A stretch of 33,990 bases of DNA, taken from an uncultured Prevotellaceae bacterium (GTDB taxonomy: Bacteria > Bacteroidota > Bacteroidia > Bacteroidales > Muribaculaceae). The stretch covers positions 1 through 33,990 of the forward strand of contig CAMZFV010000033.1 of the NCBI GenBank assembly GCA_947306175.1, in the 5' to 3' direction. Below are positions 26,501-33,352 of this stretch, one piece after another; positions within the stretch are counted from its first letter, which is position 1; each line of letters opens with the position of its first letter. The notes beneath the pieces are model-generated. The model had not been told where the DNA came from. It did no database searches and saw nothing but the letters and a program-made list of their open reading frames with translations. A program made the position numbers and the translations under genes.

Positions 26501-26770
26501 GAAGAGAAAAAGAAAAGCTCAAAGGCCCCCAAAAAATTAAGTGACGGAGAGGAATATTCTGGACAGATTATTATTGTAAAAGATCGATTTGGAAGAGATC
26601 GAAAACGAGTTAAATGCGTAAATCACTCTAATCCTTTAGAGATTAGGGACAATGCACTGAGTGATTTTTATGAGGATGATATTGTAACCTTCATTGCTAA
26701 GAGTGAGGTAGACAAACGCGATGCAACTAAAACGTTCTGGTTTGCCACCAAACTTCAACTAAGAGAATAA
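23588..26770 (+). CDS. 1060-aa fused ATPase: KGGVGR-type ParA-like domain plus Sll1717-like P-loop domain and OB-like tail
   Basis: A multi-domain protein. Residues ~1-130 have no family I can name. At ~145-154, FYSYKGGMGRTTT is the deviant Walker A of SIMIBI (ParA/MinD-like) ATPases in the KGGVGR variant, followed by VVIIDCDLEAPG and DIILIDSRTGFNDIFG (~305), the Walker B of the same family. At ~508, IIQGYKGTGKTYLYKAL starts a second, classical P-loop domain, with LFVLYDRLDTC (~655) resembling the Sll1717 family. The last ~75 residues (EEYSGQIIIVKDRFGRDRKRVKC to the end) look like an OB or cold-shock fold, possibly binding nucleic acid. Two unlike NTPase engines in one chain suggest a sensor-effector. 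Tightly linked to the HEPN-like and WYL genes. Domain names from motif recall. Confidence 0.82.
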   Translation: MVHISDLAKRIESFLKMKGEDRFKIFIRINFQIDVYVMSLNVAVAESYQKEFIDSLLNIVDSDGQPQSELDDFYSKHKDYLKISFNIVSLEEAEDDPYYKQIFANSKEHIDWGPRYRFDSLLQGKIIVSEKKPSKTTPVVTFYSYKGGMGRTTTMIAYAMSLAANKDTAKRKRVVIIDCDLEAPGYLNFFDLSEHNGLRSGKKNGLVEFISDAQTTNHPELIDINDYIINVGLDNQNSFAYNNLDNIWIVPAGNLNESYSDFEGGSDRNDYLEGLAKINLSSVQAVVDNFTLLFEKIKETLDPDIILIDSRTGFNDIFGTAAIYLSSCVVGFFGFSRQTQPGLMNLLKEYYKPSNSFKLQLVFSILPENVQEEWINLHKQQILEYINYIGGESKDYPSFLYLHRNPMLETIGTGDNQSDSNFVELVQSRKFNDYNLLFDCINDMYFKVQEVNQFTSKTPAIQLRNVVLKHLKEALTTVSNFAEDTQIDDSQFFYRECMKELFDPKKFIIQGYKGTGKTYLYKALGDKQIASNIQKWVEQKGQDMLDPIFVNILPANETSLVFDNIRYSGIEEPEYYFNMFWQIYTWNALLLMPEFETIKNSSELSEYVKPISGVGYAKEALVRIDELIGMGVKALIAIEKDIAKLNDFLATANKRLFVLYDRLDTCINPLRWNKAVSPLINYWRNNCESFSNIAPKIFVRTDLFKQIEGTNTARLENSIVHIEWTIGEVFGFFFKLIFSDKNASKAYWAIAEKVNIDSSYIINTQRSFARFPYNQFKSLNLAEMSPIIRVFFGKIVKVGVITLGTPWEYFEKELANADNTAISLRPFINTMDSNAVDKALARTEKYVQNGIISPEIYASKSVREDTTEKYFADLTQDAFSKDLLRFKEVIRTSVGEPFRFKSLTESQFEELITITFARITDSAVVKAPDDLKRLIFANGIMAEKITTKGKYYRFAPIYWYSWGLVNSVLEKEEKKKSSKAPKKLSDGEEYSGQIIIVKDRFGRDRKRVKCVNHSNPLEIRDNALSDFYEDDIVTFIAKSEVDKRDATKTFWFATKLQLRE

Positions 26771-26775
26771 TTATT

Positions 26776-27861
26776 ATGAGCCAGCAAAATCTCTTTTTCG
26801 GTCAGGGTTATCAGGCTGAGTTTGCTCGGATAATTTATCAATTGCTGATGAGCCGTAGATGGGTAACTCATGCTGATGTTATGTCCATACGCATGAATCT
26901 TAGTTCAGTAAGAGAATTGCCATGTTCTGTATCAGCGTGCGATGGATACGGTGAGCTAAGAAAGTCCTTCATGTATCTAAAGCAGGCAATTACTGAAAAG
27001 GTAGGGGACGGATGTTTTGAGATTGAGGGTAACAACCGCAATATGCGCTATCGTTACGTAGGCGAGGACGATAATCCATTAGTCGAAATGATGAACGCTA
27101 AGGTTGTAAGTGATTTGCGAGAATACTGGAAGTTTTGTCAGAATTCTGCTGGTTTTTTCCCAGAGGCATGGCTTGATCATTTCTTCAGAGATTGCAAAGA
27201 TTTGCTGGCTATTAAAGCAAAAAAACAGAAAGGTGAACAAATTATCAGCTCTAGCATAGACAGAGACCTAAAGAATATTGAATATCTACCTGATTTGCAT
27301 GATTGGATTATCAACAAACAAGTGCTAGTGATAAATTATCAACCCTATGGTGAAGACTGCCAAACCTTAGTTTTCCATCCTCATTATCTAAAAGAGTTTA
27401 ATGGCCGATGGTTTTTATTTGGTCATGCTGAGGGTCTTGAGCCAGAGCTCGGCTATAATATTGCTCTAGATAGAATTGTGGGAAGACCGCGAGAAAACAA
27501 TGAAAAAGGTGTACAATATATTCCAGCTCCATCAAACTTCTATCAAGATTTCTTCAAAGATATAATTGGTGTGAGTCATTGGAAAGGAATTAAGGCACAG
27601 GATATTCGTGTGCGCGCCCATGACGTAAGGATGTTTTATCTTATTGAAACAAAAAAATTGCATAAGAGCCAAGAAACCGTTCTTGAATTCGGCGAACATG
27701 AGGATGGAAAATATGGTGATTTTGTCCTTCATATAGAGATAAACAATGAGTTTATAGGTCAAATTCTTCAGATGGGTAGTGGCCTTGAGGTGGTTGAGCC
27801 CCAAGAAATTAGAGAAGTTTTCAAGAGGCGTGCAAAAGCTCTAGCATGGCGATATAAATAG
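26776..27861 (+). CDS. WYL-domain regulator
   Basis: A 361-aa protein. The N-terminal ~100 residues resemble a winged helix (FARIIYQLLMSRRWVTHADVM). The WYL domain follows at ~185-235: VLVINYQPYGEDCQTLVFHPHYL, then KEFNGRWFLFGHAEG and NIALDRIVG, matching the W-Y-L strand pattern except that F replaces Y in RWFLF. WYL proteins bind ligands, often nucleic acid, and regulate defence operons, or serve as effectors. It begins 5 bp after the big ATPase gene. A perfect terminator follows 28 bp after its stop. Confidence 0.88.
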   Translation: MSQQNLFFGQGYQAEFARIIYQLLMSRRWVTHADVMSIRMNLSSVRELPCSVSACDGYGELRKSFMYLKQAITEKVGDGCFEIEGNNRNMRYRYVGEDDNPLVEMMNAKVVSDLREYWKFCQNSAGFFPEAWLDHFFRDCKDLLAIKAKKQKGEQIISSSIDRDLKNIEYLPDLHDWIINKQVLVINYQPYGEDCQTLVFHPHYLKEFNGRWFLFGHAEGLEPELGYNIALDRIVGRPRENNEKGVQYIPAPSNFYQDFFKDIIGVSHWKGIKAQDIRVRAHDVRMFYLIETKKLHKSQETVLEFGEHEDGKYGDFVLHIEINNEFIGQILQMGSGLEVVEPQEIREVFKRRAKALAWRYK

Positions 27862-27889
27862 CAAGGATTTCTCCCACACATCAGTTCAC

Positions 27890-27926
27890 TAATCGTTCCA
27901 AAATAAAAGGAACGATTATTCTCTTT
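27890..27926 (+). terminator. Rho-independent terminator after the WYL gene
   Basis: TAATCGTTCC (27890-27899), a 9-base loop of A/T, GGAACGATTA (27909-27918), then TTCTCTTT. The stem is perfect over 10 bp. The core GTTCC-9-GGAAC recurs at 29777-29795. Confidence 0.8.
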
Positions 27927-27956
27927 GAATTATTTTTTTTGTTGATTTCAACGGCC

Positions 27957-28018
27957 TAATTTTGCGGCACCAATCTTCGATACCACCTCGAGGGTTGGTG
28001 CTAAAAATGATTGGTGGG
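27957..28018 (+). promoter_or_regulatory. -7 box TAATTTTG and overlapping inverted repeats before the DUF3825 gene
   Basis: TAATTTTG at 27957-27964 is a full -7 match. CACCAATC (27968-27975) can pair with GGTTGGTG (27993-28000), via the core GCACCAA/TTGGTGC (27967-27973 and 27995-28001), or with GATTGGTG (28009-28016). Either an operator or a switching leader is possible. Confidence 0.5.
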
Positions 28019-28031
28019 AACTAAACAAATT

Positions 28032-29228
28032 ATGAAAATGGAAAAGAATTCTAAAACTGGACTGTTGAAACTTGGTTACGTGAAAAACCTGAAAAGCTGT
28101 AAGGCAGAACTCAACGCGATGCTCAATGATGAAAAGCAAGTGAGCACAGCAGAACTCAATGCAATCGTCGACAATGCCCGTATTATATACTTGAATAGAT
28201 ACGGATATGAGAAGAAACGTTCTGGTGAGGCCATACCTCTTAAAGACGCGACTTACCTTTACTTTGAGACCGGACTCAGGGACCAAACGGGTTCCATCAT
28301 AATCGGCTGGTTTGAGCGCAAGAGAAAAGATGACATCTTCAAAGGTGTATATTGGGGGACGAAGGCATCTCTCGATGCCAAGATTCGCGCTTGTAGAATG
28401 TTCCACTGGGGAGACCTCTATTTCAAGAGCGAAGAAGATGGTCTCGCATTTCTTGAAGATATCGCAGCCAATACCATACCTGAGACTTGGTCGTTCAAGA
28501 ACAAGCCTTCAAACGTCAACCATCCAATTCTTAAGTCTTACCTTGAGAACACCCTCGAGGTTCTCAAAAAGGAAGCGGAAAAGGGCGCAAAGAACAAACT
28601 TGTATATAGCCAGGATGGTAAGTTCATGGTCTTTAACACCAACTTGCTTGATAAGTTCTTTCACGAGATATTAATCGTAGTTGAGGTTCGCAAGCAAAAA
28701 GATGGCAGCACTCTGCTAATGAGTCCTCGTCGGGTAAGAAAGGAGTTGGAGCTTCGCAAACTTGGTTTTGCACGAGGAATAAGGCCTGAACAACCGCGTT
28801 TCTTCAAGAAAGTGGAAGAAGTTATCTATCAACCGACTTGGGCTATCGATAAAGACTTCGATAAATTCACTCACATTATCGAAGAACGCAGGGAAAGGTT
28901 TCCCGTTGACATGCAAACCGCATCGTCAGATGAGCTTGGGCGAAAATTGGATGATGCCATTACTTTTGCTGTTGCCATAGCTCAACGCAACTACAAGTTC
29001 ATCGTACCGATGTACCGTCCACAGACAGGCAAGATACAACTGCTCATGCCCATCTATCTGAAGGGAACTTATAGCAGCAAGCCAGACTTTGCGCTCATCC
29101 TAACTCCTGACAAGGAAAACGAATACTATACACCAGAGACCATCCTCCCTTTGGATGCTGTTTATCAGAATGCACGTCTCATTGCAAAGCCAGATGATAC
29201 CTGGTTAAATCCGGATACAATTCTGTAG
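28032..29228 (+). CDS. DUF3825-like protein
   Basis: A 398-aa soluble protein. The N-terminal ~80 residues (KTGLLKLGYVKNLKSCKAELNAML) look helical. From ~residue 80 the chain reads YLYFETGLRDQTGSIIIGWF, TWSFKNKPSNVNHPILKSYL (~160) and later MVFNTNLLDKFFHEILIVVE (~200), then PRRVRKELELRKLGFARG, YKFIVPMYRPQTGKIQLLMP and DFALILTPDK. This matches my recollection of DUF3825, which occurs fused to OST-HTH RNA-binding domains and may act on RNA, although no activity is established. ATG 28032 (MKMEKN) is chosen over an upstream TTG (28011). Its codon use is GC-richer than the modules on its left. Confidence 0.7.
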   Translation: MKMEKNSKTGLLKLGYVKNLKSCKAELNAMLNDEKQVSTAELNAIVDNARIIYLNRYGYEKKRSGEAIPLKDATYLYFETGLRDQTGSIIIGWFERKRKDDIFKGVYWGTKASLDAKIRACRMFHWGDLYFKSEEDGLAFLEDIAANTIPETWSFKNKPSNVNHPILKSYLENTLEVLKKEAEKGAKNKLVYSQDGKFMVFNTNLLDKFFHEILIVVEVRKQKDGSTLLMSPRRVRKELELRKLGFARGIRPEQPRFFKKVEEVIYQPTWAIDKDFDKFTHIIEERRERFPVDMQTASSDELGRKLDDAITFAVAIAQRNYKFIVPMYRPQTGKIQLLMPIYLKGTYSSKPDFALILTPDKENEYYTPETILPLDAVYQNARLIAKPDDTWLNPDTIL

Positions 29229-29348
29229 GCTTCAACAGGCTCCCTTTGTGGTGGAGCCTCCTCTACCACAAAGGAGTGGCAGCCCCAGATTATCCGGAAA
29301 TGACAAATCCATGAATAAGAACACATAACAACTAATTATATAAGCCTC
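29229..29348 (+). promoter_or_regulatory. Two alternative hairpins between the DUF3825 gene and the basic ORF
   Basis: GGCTCC (29238-29243) pairs with GGAGCC (29253-29258); alternatively CTCCCTTTGTGGT (29240-29252) pairs with ACCACAAAGGAG (29265-29276), with one bulged C. The stems overlap, so only one can form. No T-run follows. Candidate attenuator, or a terminator variant. Confidence 0.5.
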
Positions 29349-29771
29349 ATGAAACACCTTAATAATAAGCCCGAAACCATTAATCCCAAACGAAAGAGAT
29401 TACACACTAATCATGAAACCGAAGCTAATGCACGTAGAAAGATTAACAGAACCTGGATGCACGTCGAAGAAACATCACGTTATCGCAAGGCGTCAGCGAA
29501 TAGGTTATACCAGTCAACGACAAAAAAGATTAAAGAAGAGGTGCTCGATCCAGTTGATATGCATCTAAACTTGAGGTCTCGAGTAAAATCTGCTAATGTC
29601 CAAAAACGATTGTTGCGCAGAATTGTCGAGAAACGTCAAGCGCAAGCAAATCATAAAAAGAATGGACGTGCAGGAGATCTGACTTCATTGCATTTTACGA
29701 TTTTATGCGTTAGCAGATGTATGGTCGAAATCTGCCGTTATGGTCAAGAAACATCAAATGGTTATAACTAG
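29349..29771 (+). CDS. Small strongly basic protein, hypothetical
   Basis: 140 aa, very rich in Lys, Arg and His: RRKINRTWMHVEE, KRLLRRIVEKRQAQANHKK. No family recognised. In its favour, the reading frame is open from an ATG, and a GTTCC...GGAAC hairpin starts 6 bp after its stop, as for the WYL gene. Against it: its last ~30 residues look unrelated to the rest and composition is odd. It could be a nucleic-acid-binding protein or a broken gene. Confidence 0.42.
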   Translation: MKHLNNKPETINPKRKRLHTNHETEANARRKINRTWMHVEETSRYRKASANRLYQSTTKKIKEEVLDPVDMHLNLRSRVKSANVQKRLLRRIVEKRQAQANHKKNGRAGDLTSLHFTILCVSRCMVEICRYGQETSNGYN

Positions 29772-29776
29772 TAATA

Positions 29777-29795
29777 GTTCCAAATACGAGGGAAC
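29777..29795 (+). terminator. GTTCC/GGAAC hairpin (weak terminator)
   Basis: GTTCC at 29777-29781, a 9-base loop, GGAAC at 29791-29795. Same core and loop length as the terminator at 27890-27918, but the stem is shorter and no T-run follows. Confidence 0.4.
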
Positions 29796-29839
29796 GATAA
29801 AACAAATAATCAGTTGATGTTTATTTGGAAACCACGTTA

Positions 29840-29847
29840 TAATTTTG
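29840..29847 (+). promoter_or_regulatory. -7 box TAATTTTG before the 152-aa gene
   Basis: A full TAnnTTTG match 64 bp before ATG 29912, with TTG at 29814-29816 as a plausible -33. It is likely to drive the block of two paralogues plus the Pif1-like helicase. Confidence 0.55.
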
Positions 29848-29911
29848 CAACGCAATTTACACAAATGAGTAAATTAACAATAATTACTAACTGAAAACTA
29901 ACCAAAGAAAG

Positions 29912-30370
29912 ATGAAAAACATGAAGAACAAACAACTCCCCGCCCTCATTATGAAGGTGCTTCCCGCCCTCTCGGGCAGTTCTCTCACCTACAATGCAGA
30001 GAAGAACTTGTATCTCACCCTGGGTTACACCAGCAACGCTGGTAACACCTACTTTCAAGCCGTGCGCTGCACCGAACGCTTGGCAGTGTACTTCGATATC
30101 GGCAAAGGATATGCACGTACCTTCCTCAACGGCATCAAGATGTTTTGTTGGGACGGGCATAAGGCACGGCTCATCGCCCAAAGATACTGGGGTGGTGCAA
30201 ATAACTGGGTAGACTTTTCGGAGTACTTCGCCAAGCAGCAGTGCATCCTCATGTTAAAGGACTATCTTGCTGCTCAGTACAAAGCCCACGGTCAGCATGC
30301 AAGTGAACGACAGCTCCAGGAATTCTCTTGCGCTCTCATTGAAGAGACTCAAAGGAAGCTTACCGCCTAA
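29912..30370 (+). CDS. Uncharacterised protein, paralogue of its downstream neighbour
   Basis: 152 aa, soluble. The fold is probably mixed: LPALIMKVLPALSG helix, then strands YLTLGYTSNAGNTYFQAVRC, TERLAVYFDIGKG and FCWDGHKARLIAQRYW, and a C-terminal helix pair starting CILMLKDYLAAQYKAHG. The order of segments and several positions (C-x(1)-ERL/C-x(1)-RL, LKDYL/LKDFL, KAHG/KAQG) match the next gene, so the two arose by duplication. They precede a Pif1-like helicase gene; no function can be assigned. Confidence 0.72.
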   Translation: MKNMKNKQLPALIMKVLPALSGSSLTYNAEKNLYLTLGYTSNAGNTYFQAVRCTERLAVYFDIGKGYARTFLNGIKMFCWDGHKARLIAQRYWGGANNWVDFSEYFAKQQCILMLKDYLAAQYKAHGQHASERQLQEFSCALIEETQRKLTA

Positions 30371-30422
30371 CCAGTGTCAAACCACAACAACAAATTAACA
30401 TCATCAACAAAACGAAACGATT

Positions 30423-30926
30423 ATGGCAAACATCAACAACGCAATCAGCAAGAACCTGCTCGACAACATCCTGCCTACCTTTGGCAACCCCAGAGTAAAC
30501 ATCCCCGTATGGGACAATAGCCAACGAATGTTCATCTGTGAGGAATACGAGTCTGCAAGTGGCAACTACTATTACAGTGGCGTTCGCTTTTGTGACAGAC
30601 TGGTTATCCGCGAGAAGGTGGGTTTGTTCCACAACTGGACCTACATCGATAGCCTTGAGCTGTACGCCTTCAATGGTAAAAAGATGGAACTTGTCCAAAA
30701 GCGCGACTATGACAAGGAGTTCCGCAACGAGGAATTTATCCGTCAAGAGTCCATGGAGATGCTCAAGGACTTCCTTACTGCGGTCTTAAAGGCCCAGGGC
30801 TCGCCAATCGATCCTGAAGCTGTCGAGACTCGTGCCATGGAGATTGTCGAGGGCTGCTACAAGAGCTTACTCGACCCGGACTTCAACATCCGTCTCGCCC
30901 AGATTCTCCCCGCTCTGAATCAATAA
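30423..30926 (+). CDS. Uncharacterised protein, paralogue of its upstream neighbour
   Basis: 167 aa, soluble. NLLDNILPTFGNP helix, strands RMFICEEYESASGNYYYSGVRF, FCDRLVIREKVG and LELYAFNGKKMELVQKRDY, then SMEMLKDFLTAVLKAQG and an acidic C-terminal helix. It differs from its paralogue mainly in a longer C-terminus (~20 residues more). Separated from it by 52 bp and from the helicase gene by 65 bp of A/C-rich DNA, so the three probably form one transcript. Confidence 0.75.
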   Translation: MANINNAISKNLLDNILPTFGNPRVNIPVWDNSQRMFICEEYESASGNYYYSGVRFCDRLVIREKVGLFHNWTYIDSLELYAFNGKKMELVQKRDYDKEFRNEEFIRQESMEMLKDFLTAVLKAQGSPIDPEAVETRAMEIVEGCYKSLLDPDFNIRLAQILPALNQ

Positions 30927-30991
30927 CCAAACAAACCAAGCCATAAACAAAAACACATAAAACAAAACTACAAACTCAAAACTACAAAACT

Positions 30992-33055
30992 ATGAGAAAA
31001 ACTACCATCGATACCCAGAACCCCCAGCAAGTACGTGCATACGAACTCATCGCCAACACCAACTCAAGCTTCTTCCTCACAGGACGAGCTGGAACTGGTA
31101 AGACAACCTTCTTGCACAATGTGCAGGAGATGGTGGACAAGAATTTCATCGTTCTTGCTCCAACCGGCGTGGCTGCCATCCTCGCGGGGGGCGAAACGAT
31201 CCATTCCTTCTTCGGCCTGCCGTTGGAGGTTTGTGTGCCAGGCACTTGCGGGCAGATGAACGAGGCCAAAATCCTCACGTTGCGCCACGCCGACACCATC
31301 ATCATCGATGAGGTCTCGATGGTTCGATGCGACATCATTGATGCCATCGACTACACGATGCGCAAGGTGCTTCGCACGACCCAGCCCTTCGGTGGCAAGC
31401 AGGTCATCTTCGTCGGTGACATGTTTCAGTTGCCGCCGGTAATCAAGCATGGGGCCGAGAAGGAACTCATGCGTGACCTCTACCGCACCGAGGACTTCTT
31501 CTTTAACAAGGCTGATGTCATCCAGCGCATGCGCCTTGTTAAGATTGAATTCCAAGAGGTTTATCGCCAGGGAGACCGTGACTTCCTGCGTGTGCTTGAG
31601 CACGTCCGTCTCAACAAAGTAACACCCGAGGATCTGATGCGCCTCAATTCCCGAGTGTGTCAACCCACAGAGAAAGATGGCATAGTCATCACGCTTGCCT
31701 CGGTAAACAAGACGTCCGATGCCATCAATCAGAAACGATTGGCTGACATTGACGCAACCGAGTACACCTACGAGGGCACTGTCGATGGTAAGTTTGAAGA
31801 GCGCCGCTTTCCTGTTGACCAGATGCTCAAGCTAAAAGTCGGCGCTCAGGTGATGTTCACGCGCAATGACTCGCAGAAGCGTTGGGCTAACGGCACGCTG
31901 GGCACTGTCTCAAAACTGACCAAGGACGAAATTCGCGTCACGTTGGAGAACGGTGAGACCTATGCCGTGCCCTGCTGCAGCTGGGATTCCATCAGCTACG
32001 AGTACGACCGTGACGAGCGAAAGATGAAGAAGGAGGTTACCGGCACCTTCACCCAGTTCCCGCTCAAGCTCGCATGGGCCATCACCGTCCACAAGAGCCA
32101 GGGTTTGACGTTTGACAAACTCTCGCTCGACCTCAGTCACGGTATGTTTGCCGATGGACAGCTCTACGTGGCTCTGAGTCGTGTACGCTCCTTGGATGGG
32201 CTGTTCCTCTCAAGGAACATTATTCCTCAGTACGTACGCACAAGCAGGGAGGTGCTGACCTTCGCCGTAGGGTACAACGATGATCGTCAGATCAGCAACG
32301 AGATTGAGAGCGGCAAAGCCGTGTACGAAGCACTCCGTCATGACGACTATGACGAGGCTGCTAAGCAATACCTGTTGCTGGTACACAAAAAAGCATCAGA
32401 AGGTGATATCCGAGAAGCCATGCAACAGGCAAAGCGTCTGCTTGACACCATGGTGTGTGACGATGACCTGTATGGCATCATCGACACTGTCCCTGGAGAC
32501 CTGAAGACCGCTGAGCACTGGGCTCCTCGCTTCATTGTCGCCTTGCTCAGCCTGTATTTGGGTGAGTATGAGCAAGCCTTACAGTTTGCCAACAAGGTGC
32601 TCGCTCTGCATCAGTGCCAAGAGGCACTCTATGTGAAGTCGCGTGCGCTGGCTAAGTTGGAACGCTATCAAGAGGCAGATGATGTCAACGGGACCATGAT
32701 TGAAGGTCTTGACATGGCAATTCTCGATGCCAAAGTGCTCTACTGGGTAGCCATGCTCAATGAGACTCACATTGGCGATCCTGGTGTTGAGGCCATGCGT
32801 TCTCTAGTGGTTGCTAGGCCAAAATATGACAGGGGCATTCTCGCCCTGCGTGGGTTCATGAAGAACCACGGTCTGAAACTGGATAAGCTTACAGACTCCA
32901 ATTGCGAGCTGGTGGATGCGTTCAATGCCGACATCTCCAATGAGGAATTTGCTGCCGCACTCATGGAATGCCGGGAGAAGGCACCCAAGTCAATCTCCTA
33001 TCTGCTCCGCCGCATCAAGCGGCAGGAGTTCAAAGAGGAATTGACAAAAGCTTGA
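30992..33055 (+). CDS. Pif1/RecD-like superfamily 1 DNA helicase
   Basis: A 687-aa SF1B helicase. Motifs in order: I/Walker A FLTGRAGTGKTTFLHN (~28-43), Ia VLAPTGVAAILAGGETIHSFF, II IIIDEVSMV (~106), III GGKQVIFVGDMFQLPPV (~133), then a 2B-type domain, and V/VI LAWAITVHKSQGLTFDKLSLDL with QLYVALSRVRSLDGLFLSR (~390). This is the Pif1-like group, 5'-3' DNA unwinding. The last ~260 residues (from ~430) are a helical region with TPR-like pairs (ALQFANKVLALHQCQEALYV, SRALAKLERYQEADDV), which is seen in Bacteroidetes members and may mediate partner contacts. Role in element replication or repair is inference. Codon use is GC-rich, like the chromosomal flank. Confidence 0.93.
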   Translation: MRKTTIDTQNPQQVRAYELIANTNSSFFLTGRAGTGKTTFLHNVQEMVDKNFIVLAPTGVAAILAGGETIHSFFGLPLEVCVPGTCGQMNEAKILTLRHADTIIIDEVSMVRCDIIDAIDYTMRKVLRTTQPFGGKQVIFVGDMFQLPPVIKHGAEKELMRDLYRTEDFFFNKADVIQRMRLVKIEFQEVYRQGDRDFLRVLEHVRLNKVTPEDLMRLNSRVCQPTEKDGIVITLASVNKTSDAINQKRLADIDATEYTYEGTVDGKFEERRFPVDQMLKLKVGAQVMFTRNDSQKRWANGTLGTVSKLTKDEIRVTLENGETYAVPCCSWDSISYEYDRDERKMKKEVTGTFTQFPLKLAWAITVHKSQGLTFDKLSLDLSHGMFADGQLYVALSRVRSLDGLFLSRNIIPQYVRTSREVLTFAVGYNDDRQISNEIESGKAVYEALRHDDYDEAAKQYLLLVHKKASEGDIREAMQQAKRLLDTMVCDDDLYGIIDTVPGDLKTAEHWAPRFIVALLSLYLGEYEQALQFANKVLALHQCQEALYVKSRALAKLERYQEADDVNGTMIEGLDMAILDAKVLYWVAMLNETHIGDPGVEAMRSLVVARPKYDRGILALRGFMKNHGLKLDKLTDSNCELVDAFNADISNEEFAAALMECREKAPKSISYLLRRIKRQEFKEELTKA

Positions 33056-33078
33056 AATATCACCTGCACATAGACATT

Positions 33079-33112
33079 CAGCCTGAAGCAGAAGATCTTC
33101 TGCCTCGGGCTG
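33079..33112 (+). terminator. Terminator-like hairpin after the helicase gene
   Basis: A 16-bp perfect palindrome, GCAGAAGATCTTCTGC (33088-33103), inside outer CAGCC/GGCTG arms. No T-run follows, so it may act as an RNA 3'-end stabiliser. Confidence 0.5.
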
Positions 33113-33184
33113 AGTTCGATTAGTAACATGCTAACTGAGTATTAGGATTTTACTTATGCTATTTATCGCTATGAGAAGAGTGGG

Positions 33185-33192
33185 TATCTTTG
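33185..33192 (+). promoter_or_regulatory. -7 box TATCTTTG before the 42-aa ORF
   Basis: A full TAnnTTTG match 26 bp before ATG 33219, suggesting a short-leader transcript. Confidence 0.5.
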
Positions 33193-33218
33193 TGATATCT
33201 TTTTATAGTATAATAATT

Positions 33219-33347
33219 ATGACTATGTCTTATTTGGTAAATTTTGTAGACAGCATTCCATTTGACAACCTTTCACATCTTGTGGTGAATGGTTATGAAT
33301 TCCACTGGAATGGCTATTGCTGGGAGTTTGTGGGCATGTACTACTAA
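33219..33347 (+). CDS. 42-aa small protein, hypothetical
   Basis: MTMSYLVNFVDSIPFDNLSHL, then VVNGYEFHWNGYCWEFVGMYY: short, aromatic-rich, no membrane helix. Supported by its own promoter box (33185-33192), an ATG at the right distance (33219 or 33225), and a downstream terminator-like pair of hairpins. The C-terminal half, with NGYEFHWNGYCW, looks like a folded hairpin motif. Family unknown. Confidence 0.45.
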   Translation: MTMSYLVNFVDSIPFDNLSHLVVNGYEFHWNGYCWEFVGMYY

Positions 33348-33352
33348 TACTC

